Assembly (NCBI GenBank): GCA_029204225.1
Contig: CM055111.1
Coordinates: 47,669,224-47,733,223 of the forward strand
Reading direction: 5' to 3'
DNA: 64,000 bases
Source: Diphasiastrum complanatum
Lineage: Eukaryota; Streptophyta; Lycopodiopsida; Lycopodiales; Lycopodiaceae
Shown piece by piece: positions 48,985 to 62,761 of this stretch (position 1 is the stretch's first letter; each line of letters starts with the position of its first letter). A program made the position numbers and the translations under genes. The notes beneath the pieces were generated by a model, which had not been told where the DNA came from, ran no database searches, and saw only the letters and a list, made by a program, of their open reading frames with translations.

Positions 48985-49863
48985 AAAGGAGCGGCCACCC
49001 TTCTTCCGTGCAGGAGAAACACAACCCGTCGCTTTTGGCCTTATGAAAGTCAGCTCTCTCCAACCGAGGGTGCTTCTTTTTCTTTCCCGAAGGGGAAGCT
49101 TCGTCAACCACTCGCTCCTTGCCCTTTTTGAAAGGAGGGCCCGTAGAGGGTTTGTCTTTGAATTCGAACTTTTGCTGCTCTTTGCGGGTCACAGTGTGCG
49201 TATCGTCGAAAATGCGAGCGAAACGCACGACATCCTCTAAGGACTATGGCTGATTACGGCGGACCTCCAATTGATATTCTTTGGGCAAGCCCAATATGAA
49301 ATGCATCTTAAGGAGCACTCCGTCTATGCGGTTGAAAAATCGTGAAGCAACCTCTTGGAAGTCTTGCAGATAGACGTCCAAGGGCTTCGTCCCCATTTGC
49401 AACGTGGCAAATCGACGATAATATTCAAAATCGTCAAGGACAGGCATAAAGGCAGCCTTAAAGGCTACCTGAAAGTCATTCCATGTAGTTGGGACCGTAG
49501 CTCGATCTTTAAGATCCTACCACCATGAGTACGCTTTACCGCGTAGAAACATGATGACCGTCGAAATACGCGAGCTATCTGGTAGATTGTGCATGGAAAA
49601 ATGCGATGTCCATCGATTCAACCAAGCAACACCACATCCTGGTGTCTGTCCTTTTTCTCTCCGGTGAAAAATTCCAGAGTAAACATCGGGTTAAGGAGTG
49701 CTTGCCGAGATTGGGACATAGCCCAAATTTCGGCCTTCGCCCGTTCATGTTTAGTCCGCATGTCAACAATTTGTTGCTGCAACAAATTGATTGCACGCGT
49801 CATATTCTCCATATCAGTCCCAATGGGACTTGGAGCTCAAGTTTCATCCATTGGAGTGTCCAT
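48985..49863 (-). pseudogene. Gypsy gag, broken
   Basis: Start near 49863 (MDTPMDET), with a TGA a few codons on and a second Met at 49812. A helical N-terminal region (NLLQQQIVDMRTKHERAKAE) is followed by a frame change near 49640 and the gag capsid core (YYRRFATLQMGTKPLDVYL, then RFFNRIDGVL and FILGLPKEYQ). A TAG near 49241 interrupts the frame. A Lys-rich linker and the first half of a zinc knuckle (CFSCTEEGW) end the readable part at the inversion boundary. Confidence 0.8.
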
Positions 49864-51035
49864 GGAGAAAGCAGTACTTAGAAACAAGCTTGAGGAAAAA
49901 CGGAGAACCACGGTATAAAAACCGTCATAAACTAACAACTAGAGAAAAAGGCCTCAAGAAACAAACAAGCTTGAGAACTCACAAACTCTACAAGCAACTA
50001 TGAGAATGGGGTAGAGGAAGGTGAACGTATCTCCTTTACCCCCTCCCCAAAGCTCCTCTCCAACCTCATGCAAAAAGGACAGGTGGGGCCCTAGAAAGGC
50101 CCCATTTGTCCCTTCCAGGCCTTTCTTACCATGTGGGACCACCAAATGGTGCCACATGGCCCATGGAATCCAAAGGATTATAAAATTTGACTAAGGCCCC
50201 TTCTCCCACCTCCAACACCAACGTATTGCAGCTCCTCTCCAAGCTTGGGAGATCTGCAGGTACAGAGGAGAAAGGGAGAGGTACGACCCGAAAGGACAGG
50301 GCTTCAAGAATTGGCTTGGTTCAACTTTGATTTCACCTTAGATTTAAGCATAAGGCAACTTGAGTTTTGAAATTTTCAACTTAGGAATAAATTTACAACT
50401 GATAGAGATTGTTTACAAAGCTCTTTTAGAGCATGACTTCCTCCTTGGAGGGCACACCTTATGGCCAAACCAAGGATGAAAGTACTGACAGGTACTTGGA
50501 GAGAGGAGTACACCCTACTCACTCCCTCCTACCACAGCCATAGGTCTGGCGCGCTCTACCTGCTGTGCTGGCGCAGCATTTCAGATGGTCCAACGAGGGA
50601 AGGGAAGGTAATAAAAATAACCCCCCCCCCCCCCCCCCCCCCCCTTTTTAAACTTCTGACAACACGCTGTACTGCGCGATGGTCCACTGGCGGCTGTAAG
50701 CCATACTCAGAAAAAAGAATTGGGAAGGGAAGTAAATACCTCCCCTCCACGACCTCAGGCCCGCAGGTTCAACACAGCCAAGTCAAAACTGGTTCTGATA
50801 GCCAGAATCCGCGGCTATCATATTCCGTACGGTTATTGCCAGAAACACCAAAGCCTCGTAAAAAATTTCTAATAAGTTTTTGGGCCTTAGTTTTCGTTAA
50901 GTTTAAATTGTATACATAAAACTCAAAAACCAAGTTATAAACCTTCCCAAACAAAGGTTCATACAGAGGTAAAATTTAAGCCTCACAAAATAATTTCTTC
51001 AAAACCACAAATTTAACCCTTTCCAAAAGGTCATT
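49864..51035. other. Gypsy leader side and low-complexity, no gene seen
   Basis: This is where the leader and 5' LTR of the minus-strand gypsy element would lie, but no copy of 44928-45421 is present. A run of about 24 C bases is at 50621-50644. The open frame at 50461-50919 crosses that run and has no recognised domain. Confidence 0.45.
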
Positions 51036-51243
51036 TGTAACTCTCAAGACCACAAGTCTCTGGGAGAAATGAATGCTAGCCAGAATAGTGACGGGCTCTC
51101 AAGACCACAAGTCTCTGGGAGAAATGAATGATAGCCAGAAGAGTGACATGCTCTGAAGACCACAAGTTTTTGGGATAGGTGAATGCTCACCAGAAGAGTG
51201 TCAAGCTCTTAAGGCCACAAGTCTCTGGGAGAAATGAATGTGC
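51036..51243 (+). repeat. ~53-bp minisatellite, four copies
   Basis: Units contain GACCACAAGTCTCTGGGAGA, AATGAATG and CCAGAAGAGTGAC. They are the inverse of the array at 33873-34012. Confidence 0.85.
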
Positions 51244-51269
51244 ACCAAAGGGACAATACGGAAACTATG

Positions 51270-51610
51270 TAACGATGCGCTCCCTGGATGAACTTCAATA
51301 GCTTACCAATTACTAAGCAAAACTGTACCATTCACTGCAGGGAACCACAAGACCTAAACAATACTATGTTTTATATGATGAGATCGGTTTCTCCCTGGAT
51401 GAACTACAACAGCTTATTAATTACTAAGCAGAACTGTGTCATTCACTACAAGGAACCACAAGACCTACACACCACTGTCTTCTGTGATGAGATCGGTTTA
51501 GGGTTTAGGGTTTAGGGTTGTACTTCAACAGCTTACTAATCACCAAGCATAACTGTGTCATTCACAACAGGGAACCAGAAGACCTGCACACTACTATGTC
51601 GTTCACGAAC
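51270..51610 (+). repeat. ~110-bp tandem repeat with TTTAGGG motifs
   Basis: Three units share CTCCCTGGATGAACTTCAAT, TTACTAA and ACCACAAGACCTACACAC words. At 51497-51516 three head-to-tail TTTAGGG copies replace part of the unit. Related units occur at 62762-63060. Confidence 0.85.
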
Positions 51611-52250
51611 CTGTGGACTGTATTCTTGGACCATTTGGGTCAATTCCAAATGTTTCCAGGTCCCGACCGACGAAGTGTCCCTGAAGCCCTGTTCAACGTC
51701 AAACTTCGGACGGCCGTTCTGGGCTGACCTTCGGTCCGTTCCTTGTCCTGTTTGTTCCCATAGGTTCCTATCGAGCTTGTCCACTGGCCGAAACAGACGA
51801 CACCTGAAACGGATCCCGTTTGGAGAAATGGGGCCGTCAGACGGAAAGCTGCAAAACTAGCTCATTTAGCATGACCTAATTGCGTCACTCTCCCATCGAA
51901 GAGCCGTTTTGACCAAATGATGCCCAAATCGAGCAAGGCCAAGTCTGTTAGGATCGTATCGAGTTCACGAACCCGTGGACTGTATTCCTGGACCATTTGG
52001 GTCAATTCCGAATCTTTCCCTAAACCGACCGACGAAGTGTCCCTGAAGCCCTCTTCAACGTCGAATTTCGGACGGACGTTCTGGGCTGACTGTCGGTCCG
52101 TTCCTCGTCCTGTCTATTCCCACAGGTTCCTATCGAGCCTGTCAACTGGCTGAAATAGACGACACCTGAAACGGATCCCGTTTGGAGAAACGGGGTCGTC
52201 GGATGGAAAGCTGTTCACGAACCTGCGGACTGTAGTCCTGGACCATTTTG
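51602..52250 (+). repeat. 362-bp tandem duplication plus partial third copy
   Basis: TTCACGAACCTGTGGACTG starts at 51602 and again at 51964, and a partial third copy starts near 52214. The unit includes GACGAAGTGTCCCTGAAGCC and ACGACACCTGAAACGGATCC. A piece of the same unit lies at 63455-63510. Confidence 0.85.
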
Positions 52251-52483
52251 GTCCAAGAATCATGATATCTACACAAGTTTGCATGTGTGCTACAAAAGTG
52301 CTGCTTTGATCCTGAATCTGCGGATTGTGCTTTAATCATGCTGTTTTTGTGTTCTACTCCGGCTTTTGTTCGTTGTTTTTATGGTTATGGCCGTTATGCA
52401 AGTCATGTCCTTCAATTGTTTTGCCTTGAGCTGCTCGCAATATTGCTCTTCTTAATTGGTCTTATGTTAATTGTGCCATTCGT

Positions 52484-52628
52484 TAGGGTTTAGGGTGTGG
52501 GGTTGATGCCATTTTGTAGGGTTTAGGTTTGTGGTTTTTTCATTACAGTTTAGGGTGTAGGGTTGATGCCAGTCTGCGACAGGGTTTAGGGTGCGTGCAC
52601 AGTGTTTAGGGTGTGGGGTTGATTTCAT
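52484..52628 (+). repeat. Degenerate TTTAGGG-type tandem repeat
   Basis: About five occurrences of TTTAGGG are spaced by GTGTGGGGTTGATGCC-like sequence. Confidence 0.8.
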
Positions 52629-52734
52629 GCAACTACAAACTAAATTTGACACAAAAAAAGATGTGAAATGGTTAGAAATGAAGCAGATGAGACGATAGAC
52701 ATGAAGATGTGCTATTTTTCTGTTCTTGGACCTA

Positions 52735-53129
52735 AATGAAGGTAAGGTCTTCGTCCAGGTATATCTTAGTATCTCGCAGTTTCGATCTCTTACCTAGCAC
52801 TTCACGACGATGCAATGCAGACGTGAAACGGATGACAAGAGTGTTTGGATCCTTCTTAGGATGCCAAGCAATATCAATACCTTTGTTATGGTGCTGAAGA
52901 GTATTTTCCAAAAACTTTTTAGCTTCGCCAACAACATCTTCGGAGTTAGTAACACCTCCGTCGCGAACATTAAGGGTTTTTGCTCTCGCAGACGGCCCTC
53001 GGTGAACGTAGCTGAGATAAATGAAGGCGGAGTAGCAGAATGAGAACCTTTAAGTACATTTGCCCAGGTTTGGACCGCCGTATGATGTTGCTCCAACTGA
53101 TTTTCAAGTTGATGGATCTTAACTGAACT
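52735..53129 (-). pseudogene. LINE ORF1 fragment
   Basis: Minus-strand reading gives a short coiled coil (HQLENQLEQHH, TWANVLKGS), then after a frame change the RRM-like C-terminal domain of plant LINE ORF1 proteins: NTLVIRFTSALHRREVL and LRDTKIYLDEDLTF. It ends at the DEDLTF motif near 52735. ORF1 proteins bind element RNA. This piece lies next to the 3' tail of the LINE at 53230-55660 and is in the same orientation, but appears to be a separate copy because ORF1 should precede, not follow, reverse transcriptase. Confidence 0.65.
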
Positions 53130-53133
53130 ACTC

Positions 53134-55660
<2,527 letters not shown>

Positions 55661-57360
55661 AAAACTCAAACAAAAAATAAAACCAAAGCTTAACCTGCAG
55701 CTATGGTGAGGGTACAGAAGTTGTAGCTTAACCACCAGCTACGTGGAGGAATAATAATCACTAACTGATAGAAAAAAACTGTGTGATCTGGTGTGAGGCA
55801 CATGCAGGCCTATGGTGACGAGCTGGTATGTCAATCTCACTGCCCGAAGTATCTTCTCTGCCTCTTTTCTGAAAGAAAAGTGTAATATGTGGCCGGTTGT
55901 GGTCCACATCCTGATCAACCGACAAAAGAGAGGATCTCAAAGAGAACATCTCTCGCAATAGCAAGCCAACACATCTCGCATCTGGATAAGTAAAGAAGGA
56001 ACCAAGCGTGAGAGGAGTGTTCCGATAGAGACAATGGTATCTGCCTCTGATCTCATAGTAAGTTGGACAGATGAAAATAAAGTGAAACTCATCCTCAACC
56101 TCCTGTAGTGTACAACACTGGCAGATCCGTAATGGTCGTGGTGTGTCTGTGTATCTGCTTGTCTCAATAGCGAGCTAATGAGAAGAGACTCGTATTTGAC
56201 CAATACGGTAGTGTAGACCAAAAGACAGCGCATGAGAGAGATAACTCGGTCTGACCGGAAGACCTGAACCATCAAGGTGAAGAAAGTGAGTGTGGTAGAA
56301 CTGAAGCTTAATCCGTGATGGATCCAGGTGAGACAAACAGTGTGTATGTATGCTCTGTAGATCTGTCGGATGAAAGCATGAGTCCCATTTGGGAGGTTAG
56401 ATATAGATAATCCCCATCTATGTAGAAAGTCCGAAGCATACTGAAACCATGAGGACTTAGCCCTCTGCCTGGCCAAAGTGCGAGAAGATGTATAAGCCGC
56501 TACCACGTATCTGGAAGAATCAAGCTTTGAGACTTTGTGAATGATAGTGATGATCTTGAAAATAGCCACTACAATCAGGGGAGGAGACGCAAACTTCGCT
56601 AACATAATCTCATGAGGAACCGACTACTTGGCCCTGAATCATCCGACTAAGCATGTGAACCTGCAACCGACAGATGTCACACCAAGTGTCTCTAGATAAG
56701 CCTGGACACCATGTCTCTGCTGAGTACAATGCAACTGGAGAAACAGTCGAAGAGAAGAGGCGACAACGTGTGTCCGGGTCATGCACATAATAAGTAGAGG
56801 AAAGCCTCTCCATCTGAACAAGAGCAGAGTGCCCCTTGCGGAGCCTAGCCAATGCAGCCGGTCTAAAAGAAAGCAATGGACTAGAAAAGAGCACTGAGGT
56901 ATGTGTAGGACGCCACTATCTCTAGGAGCTGTCCATCAAAGTAGAACATAGTGTCTCTCATATGCTGTCTGTTGATGTTAAACACCATAACCTTAGTCTT
57001 ACCAATGTTCACCCTCAGCCCCCATATCTGACAGAAAGTTTACAAGGCATCCAGATGTCGCTGAAGTCCTATAGCCGAACATGATAGTACTAAGTAGAAC
57101 CACATCATTTGCATAAAGAAGGATAGGGATAACAGTATCTGCTAGAGGACAGCCATCACCACCCTCTTCCCGAATGATCCGCTCAAGGTCATCAAATTCT
57201 AAAGCAAAGAGGGTGGGTGACAAAGGACAGCCCTGCTTTACTCCTATTGTACTATGGATATATGAGGACCATCCATCTCCATCATGGAAACGCGCCAAAA
57301 CTCTCTCGTATAATGTGATAATAGCAGCAATTACCTCCTGTGAGATACCAAGGGATGCCC
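55661..57360 (-). pseudogene. Older LINE copy, reverse transcriptase part, decayed
   Basis: Pieces in three frames match the neighbouring LINE: TIGVKQGCPLSPTLF near 57240, then LLYANDVVLLS where the catalytic second Asp of YADD has become Asn near 57110. Further pieces at 56894-56610 (SAETW...LSRMI) and 56605-55937 (LAKFASPPL) follow in order, and a C-terminal remnant is at 55964-55761. The RT N-terminal half is absent. The youngest recognisable part of the first LINE begins about 100 bp beyond its 3' end. Confidence 0.85.
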
Positions 57361-57816
57361 GACATCACATTTCTCAATGAGCTGCTTCCGTTCCTTCCAC
57401 TGTAAGGTAGTTAGATCCTCATAAGCGAAAACCTGACTGCCTTTAAGCCGTCCACGGCGCTTAAGGATTTCATTACGATAATCAGTGTATTTGAAACGGA
57501 TGAAGACAACCGAAGAGTCGAACGTATTGTGCCAAGCTGCTTCCATAACGCCTTCCTCTTCCTCATAGGAAAGTGAGGCCAAAAGTTCTTTGGCTGCAAG
57601 TAGGGGGTCGGTTTCAGAAAGACCTCTGACGCGAACATTTTGAGATTTGTATTCTCGTTTGTCTTGTTCTTCCATCGCCTGTGAAACCATCTTATTGCTT
57701 TTTGCTTCGGTATTTTTGAGCATGTCGGCCTAACTTTTTGTTGAGATCTGAATTTTCTCCTCTAGTGCTTTGACTTGATCAGGGTTCAACTGCGGAGCAG
57801 TGCTTAAGGCTGCCAT
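57361..57816 (-). pseudogene. LINE ORF1 joined to a deleted RT
   Basis: Reading from the Met at 57816, the frame has a short helical stretch (DQVKALEEKIQIS), a TAG near 57730, another helical part (NTEAKSNKMVSQAMEEQ) and the RRM-like domain (NVRVRGLSETD, VVFIRFKYTDYRNEIL, FAYEDLTTLQWKERK). At about 57360 it changes directly into the middle of reverse transcriptase. Endonuclease and the RT N-terminal region, normally over 1.5 kb, are therefore deleted. Confidence 0.8.
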
Positions 57817-58428
57817 TTTTTGTTTAAAGCAGATTTACCCGTTCCTTGAGTGCAAGCAAATCCGGCTGCATATTACTTATGAATGTCACAATCTCCCAAG
57901 GGGTGGAGCACTGCAAGTGCCGCAAAGATCATTGAGGGGAGTAGAAGATGGCGATGACGGCGATGGTGAAGGCAATGGTTGTTTGTAGCATTTTCGACGG
58001 GTGGTGACCCATTCCATATCCATGGCTGGAGCAGGCCAGGAGCACAGGAGCAGGCCGAGAGCAGCGGAAGACCTCGAGCGATGGCAGAGACAGTTGGAGC
58101 GATGGCAGTTGGAGCGAGGTGATGGAGGAGATGGGCACTGCAGATAATCAGTGCACCATTGCGAACTGTAGCTAGGGCGCCATCCCCATCGCAAGCAAGG
58201 CAGGAAGCAATGTGTATGACAGCCAACAATGATTGATCAGCAGTTGATGCAGCGATGTTGGAGCATCAGCCATGTGGAGCAGGTCAGAAGCGGAGCCTCA
58301 GGTGCCGCTCAGAAAACAATGGAGAAGGCATGAACTGCAGCGGAAGCAGCAACACAATGGATCAAAGCTCAGCACAATGGATCAAAGCTACAGCAGCGCT
58401 CTAGTGCGCCATCGCTGGGGGCTGCACT

Positions 58429-58478
<50 letters not shown>

Positions 58479-58789
58479 TTCTGATTATGTGTACTATAAG
58501 AGTCATCCACTGATTTAAAATATTGTGAAGGACATTGGGTTGCTTGGGGCCCTCTCATTGTTGTTGAACAAGTTAGGGTGTTGATTAATGGAAGACTTCA
58601 TGAATTTTCCAAGCAAAAGATTTGGTCAAACTAAAATATTTCAAACTTTAGCAGTAGAATAGCAGGCCATGTCTAGGCTGATGTTTTTTTTGTTCATCTT
58701 ATTGGTTGATAACTGTTTGGTTTGCCTGATATGAGTAGTTTTCTATGCTTCATATAGACATATACTGAACCTTTCAATTCTTATTGCAG
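57817..58789. other. LINE 5' leader, (AG)n microsatellite and end of intron 2
   Basis: 57817-58425 probably includes the leader of the LINE ORF1 and is GC-richer than the next part. An AG repeat occupies 58428-58475. The intron ends TTCTTATTGCAG at 58789, after a pyrimidine-rich stretch. Confidence 0.55.
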
Positions 58790-59342
58790 GTGGTAATGCC
58801 AAAGCTTGGTTGGCGGTGGCTTCTTGGCTTCTCTTCTCTACCCTTGATCATTTTACTTGCATTTTATCCCCTTGTGCCAGAGTCGCCATGGTACTTTACA
58901 GCAAAGGGAGAAACATCAAAAGCCTTGGAAATTCTTCAGAAGATGGCAATGGTGAATAAAAAGGAGCTTCCTGCAGGAAGACTTATTTCACAGACAAGTG
59001 TGCTTAAAAAGGATAAAGTAGTTGAAGCAGCTGGAGTAGAAATGGTCCAACTTCTTCCACTCGGCCCTCCAATTGTGACAGCAGATGTGGAAAGCAGATT
59101 CTCAATTGTCGAACAGATCACTTCCTCTTTGTTAGTGCTTGTGTCACCACCACTAGTTAGTTCAACTCTACTTCTCTGGTTTGTCTTCTTTACCAATGCA
59201 TTCACATACTACGGCCTGGTTCTACTTACTTCACAATTAAGCAGTGGATATACAGATTGTGCAGCGGAAATTGGTCCTAAATCGCTTCTGAGAAAAGATT
59301 ACAACAACCTTTACAGGGATGTTTTTATCACCAGCCTTGCAG
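58790..59342 (+). CDS. OCT7: Organic cation/carnitine transporter 7-like, coding exon 3
   Basis: The exon starts after TTATTGCAG and encodes residues 172-355. It opens with MPKLGWRWLLGFSSLP, membrane segment 6, and the sugar-porter-like PESPWYF at the start of the central cytosolic loop. The usual Arg of PESPR is Trp here. The loop (about residues 200-290) has a KALEILQKMA helix. Membrane segment 7 follows (STLLLWFVFFTNAFTYYGLVLL). NLYRDVFITSLA precedes the donor GCAG|GTATAA in phase 1; the Arabidopsis-type protein continues here with Glu, which would be completed by the next exon. That exon, with segments 8-12, is not in the window. Confidence 0.9.
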
Positions 59343-60018
59343 GTATAATTATATGCTGGCAAGTCTAGAATATGAGCTTATGGCTGAGCAAGACTAATTT
59401 CACCTTTGATGTCTTTGGGATTACACATGAAATCATCTGTATACAATCTAAACTGTGTTATGGAAATCTTAGAGCTAAAAAGAGAATAGTGAATATTGGC
59501 GCGTTTTAATGAAGAGCCAGCAACAAGGTGTAAACAAACAGTCTGTCTAACTCTAGATGCAGTCAAGTCATAGGAGCAAGAATTTAAGTCCTCACATATT
59601 TCTTAATATGCTTTTATGGACCTGTTTTTTTTTAGTAAAGAACAGACACTACATTTTTCCTAATAAAAGTTTGCAACCTTGAAATAGTGTAGCTTAGGAA
59701 GCTTGAATTGTGGTAATAAGATACTATTTAAAATTTCTAATCTTGGTCGCTTGTGCATTTGTAGCCACAACCCAATAAACTTCAGAGACCCCAGTAACAT
59801 GAGGGTTGGTCTTTATGCAGATATCTAACAATCTTTGGGTTATCCAAAGATATCAAGGTGCCTCATAACAAAGACTTGTCATATTTAAGCTAGGTCTGGA
59901 TATAACACCCTATTAACACAGTAGCTTTTCATTGATAAAGAATCCACTCTCCATTCAACAGTACATCACACCTGGAGATTCTAAGTTTGCTCAAAATTTT
60001 CCTGAATTGATTTCTATG

Positions 60019-60024
<6 letters not shown>
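59343..60024 (+). other. Start of intron 3, no gene seen
   Basis: Follows the GTATAA donor. A/T-rich, no coding pattern. Confidence 0.55.
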
Positions 60025-60086
<62 letters not shown>

Positions 60087-60090
60087 ATGT
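60025..60090 (+). repeat. (TC)n microsatellite
   Basis: About 30 uninterrupted TC units. Confidence 0.95.
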
Positions 60091-60284
60091 GAAAACATCA
60101 CACGTGTGAAGAAAAATCATCATATATAATGTCAAGCCGAGCACCATAGGGGAGTAGAATGATGGCTGATGAATAGTATGAAGACTAATATACAACTTAG
60201 ACTTGGGCTCGTCCTGATAATCATCATCATCTGATCTGTGCTGCCTGAATCAGATGAGTCCGAGGGTGACATGCATGGTGGTGA

Positions 60285-60600
60285 GTCCCTACATCTACCT
60301 CTACCTCTACCTCTACCTTTGTTTCTGCTGTCCCTGCCTCTACCTTTACTATTGTGCCCTCCCTCCACCTCTGCCTCTGCCTCTGCCCCTGCCTTGCCCC
60401 CCTCTCCCTCTCTCATAGGACGTGATGTTGGATTGTCCAGGGATCTCTTCATTTCTGCATGTTACTTCCCCCCATAATCCTCTTCCTATGTAGAGGGCAT
60501 TGGTTCTCCATTCACTGATCTCTCCACAGACATTGTCAGGTTCTCAAATCGAGGTCATGTTCTTCTTACTGGTGATTTTAACGCCAGGACAGCTGCGTGA
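60285..60600 (+). pseudogene. LINE endonuclease fragment with pyrimidine-rich start
   Basis: CTACCT and CTCTGC hexamer-like repeats (60285-60405) are followed by a frame with FISACYFPP, two stops, then SPFTDLSTDIVRF and VLLTGDFNARTA. These match the second half of a LINE apurinic endonuclease, whose GDFNART carries catalytic Asp and Asn residues. It is 5' and 3' truncated. On the other strand the hexamers read as an RG-rich frame, which is likely incidental. Confidence 0.65.
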
Positions 60601-61500
60601 CAACGTGGCTTTCCACGCCAAGCCCACATGGTTTAACACGTGGCCAGCCTATGGGGCTCTTTATTTTTTTTGCATCCCCTCCCCTTCCCTTGAAAAAATA
60701 AAGAGGCCCCATCCCCGAGTCCCACAAAAAAGTTTGTTTTTTTTTTTGGGGTGGGTGTGTGTGTGTGTGTGGGTGGGAGTGGGGGGAGGAAGGGGAGGAT
60801 TTAGCCTCCCTACACATTCTCTTTTTTAGGGTGGGGGAGGGCTACATTCCCCCCACCCCTGTCTCCCCCCATTTTTTTGGGGGGAGGGAGATGGGCCTTG
60901 GCACAACCCCCTTTACATTTTCCACTCTCTCGGCAACATGGAGGGGCACGCGCAATGCGTCGTCTCGCAAAAAAAATTGAAAATGAAAAGAATGTTGTGC
61001 CACAGACCACGAGGAGTGGGAGGATGGCTAAGTAGATCATCAATCGCCCGCTCTGAGCATCATTCACACGTCTCGACCACAAGCCGCCACCCAAATATAT
61101 ATATAGATGCCATCCCCGTTCCGGAACACGTTCTGGGATTTTGTCCTGGAATGGTTCTCGTTCTAAAACGTGTGCGTTACAAACAACAAAACAGTGTCCT
61201 AGTTTTGTTGTCTGGAACACAAATGTTTTTTATACATACACCTCCCAGCTCGCTCCCACATGCCCAAAAACAATTAAAAGTAATTTTCCCAACCGTCCTC
61301 GAAAATAATTATCAAGGGTGGATGACGTTGCCAGCCCCCTCCGGTCAAGGGGCCAAATGTTTTTGCAAAAAACCTGTCCACTGCCCATGCCTCCCATAAC
61401 TGGGATGGAGTGCGAATGGCCTTGAAAGAGCAAGCAATTCTAACAGTTTAAACAAGCATACTGTCCCTCTCTCTGTCGCTATATCTCTCTCTCTGGCAAG
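60601..61500. other. G-rich and C-rich inverted block, no gene seen
   Basis: 60740-60800 is G-rich with a GT run. CCCCCCACCCCTGTCTCCCC near 60850 faces GGGGGGAGGGAGATGGG near 60880, which could fold back. 61110-61170 repeats the GTTCTGGAAC-type words of 40880-40920. Confidence 0.55.
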
Positions 61501-61529
61501 AAGAGCTTTCTTAGATTTAAATATCCGCA

Positions 61530-61750
61530 TAGTCTTGGCAGATATTTGCTTGTGTTCAGATCCATCTCTAGCTAGGTATGTTAATTCATATTTACCTTTC
61601 AGAATGGAATGCCTGACACAGATGTTCGTCTTCGAAAGTGGATGTGGTTTAGGGTTTAGGGACATAGATCTTAAGTGTGATGAAATCAACTTTTTCGATT
61701 TATATATCCGCGTGGTCTTGGCAGATATTTGCTTGTGTTCGGATACATCT
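61530..61750 (+). repeat. TTTAGGG-associated repeat with 180-bp-spaced copies
   Basis: TCTTGGCAGATATTTGCTTG occurs near 61533 and again near 61714. Two TTTAGGG copies lie at about 61648-61661. The block from 61640 is the inverse of 34100-34210. Confidence 0.75.
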
Positions 61751-62761
61751 CCTAGTGAACGCCAGACATGTATGCTCACTACAATACGTCCCTTATGAAT
61801 TGTGTATATCCTTATCACTAACCTTTACTACAAAGTGGCCACAACTCCGTCTTAAGTTTGAAATTCAAGCAATCTTTGGGAAAAGTCTCCCAACAGCCCA
61901 CTATCATCTTTGGAATAGATGTATCACATGGCTTCCCAGGATCCGATTCATCTTCTATTGCAGCTGTAAGTGCCTTCGTGCCTTTTCAGCTTGTTCCAGG
62001 TTGAAGACAAAACAATAAGTGTCTTAATATAACGTACATTGAAACTGCAAGTGATCTTGAGGCTGGGGAGATGCTTACAGTAGAGGTTTCCCAGCTCGTG
62101 AAGTCAGAAGAGCAATGCATCGGCCTTCTTGTGGAGATGTCTGTTTCAACGTATAATATAAGTGACAGAATTTCTCTCAGTACATGTGCTTGATTATGTA
62201 CATGTACTGAAGCTGCTTGGTATATGACAGGGACAGTGTAAGTGAAAGTCAGTTTGAGCATGTTTTGCAAATAGAACACAGTTTGAAAGGCAGTTTTTCA
62301 TCTGGATATTTGGCTAGGAAGCTTTGTAAGAAAGCAATGGTCAAAAAGGTCCTTCTAGTGCATGCAGATGATAGGAGTGATTGTGTCGTCGTTATGTACT
62401 CAAGGATTTTACCACGTCATTAATTGCTCCTTCTTCAAACCCACGTCAAACATTTTTGGTGAGCTTTCAGAGACAACACCCACTGGTTTCCAATCAGTGG
62501 ATTTTCTTGCCGAGGAAGGGAAGGTTTTGGAGTACCAAGAAAAAGCGGAGCATAGACTATGCAGAATGGCTTGAAGCTAAGAAATATGTTGAGACCCAAC
62601 GTAGTGTGTTCAAGGATGCTGAAGAGCTTTCAGAAAGGTGCTGGATACAGAGCTCCTGGAGCAAACTTCAAGATCAAGCTATGCAAGCTGCTCAAGCTAT
62701 GCTTGACCACATAATTTTCTTGGATAAATTTTTCCAGTGATGTTTACTATTCTGCCTCTCT
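61751..62761. other. Intron 3, unrecognised open frames
   Basis: Overlapping + strand frames at 62217-62423, 62362-62574 and 62381-62740 include a helical, Gln/Glu/Lys-rich stretch ending at 62740. No domain is recognised. They could be a decayed element ORF. Confidence 0.35.

Larger units (their letters stand above)
45407..49863 (-). mobile_element. Ty3/gypsy chromovirus-like element with internal inversion
   Basis: On the minus strand the order is gag (49863-48985), a foreign-oriented block (48941-48045), the rest of reverse transcriptase, RNase H, integrase, and a chromodomain-like tail. The block in + orientation carries precisely the protease and RT N-terminal regions missing from the minus-strand order. 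Stops and frame changes occur throughout. The 5' LTR is not seen. Confidence 0.85.

Noticed and set aside
60132-60452. RG-rich protein resembling an RGG-box RNA-binding protein on the minus strand
   Set aside because: It is produced by hexamer-like repeats, and the opposite strand carries a LINE endonuclease fragment.
62381-62740. Possible next exon of the transporter
   Set aside because: The helical, charged sequence does not resemble MFS segments 8-12, and no acceptor completing the phase-1 codon was found.
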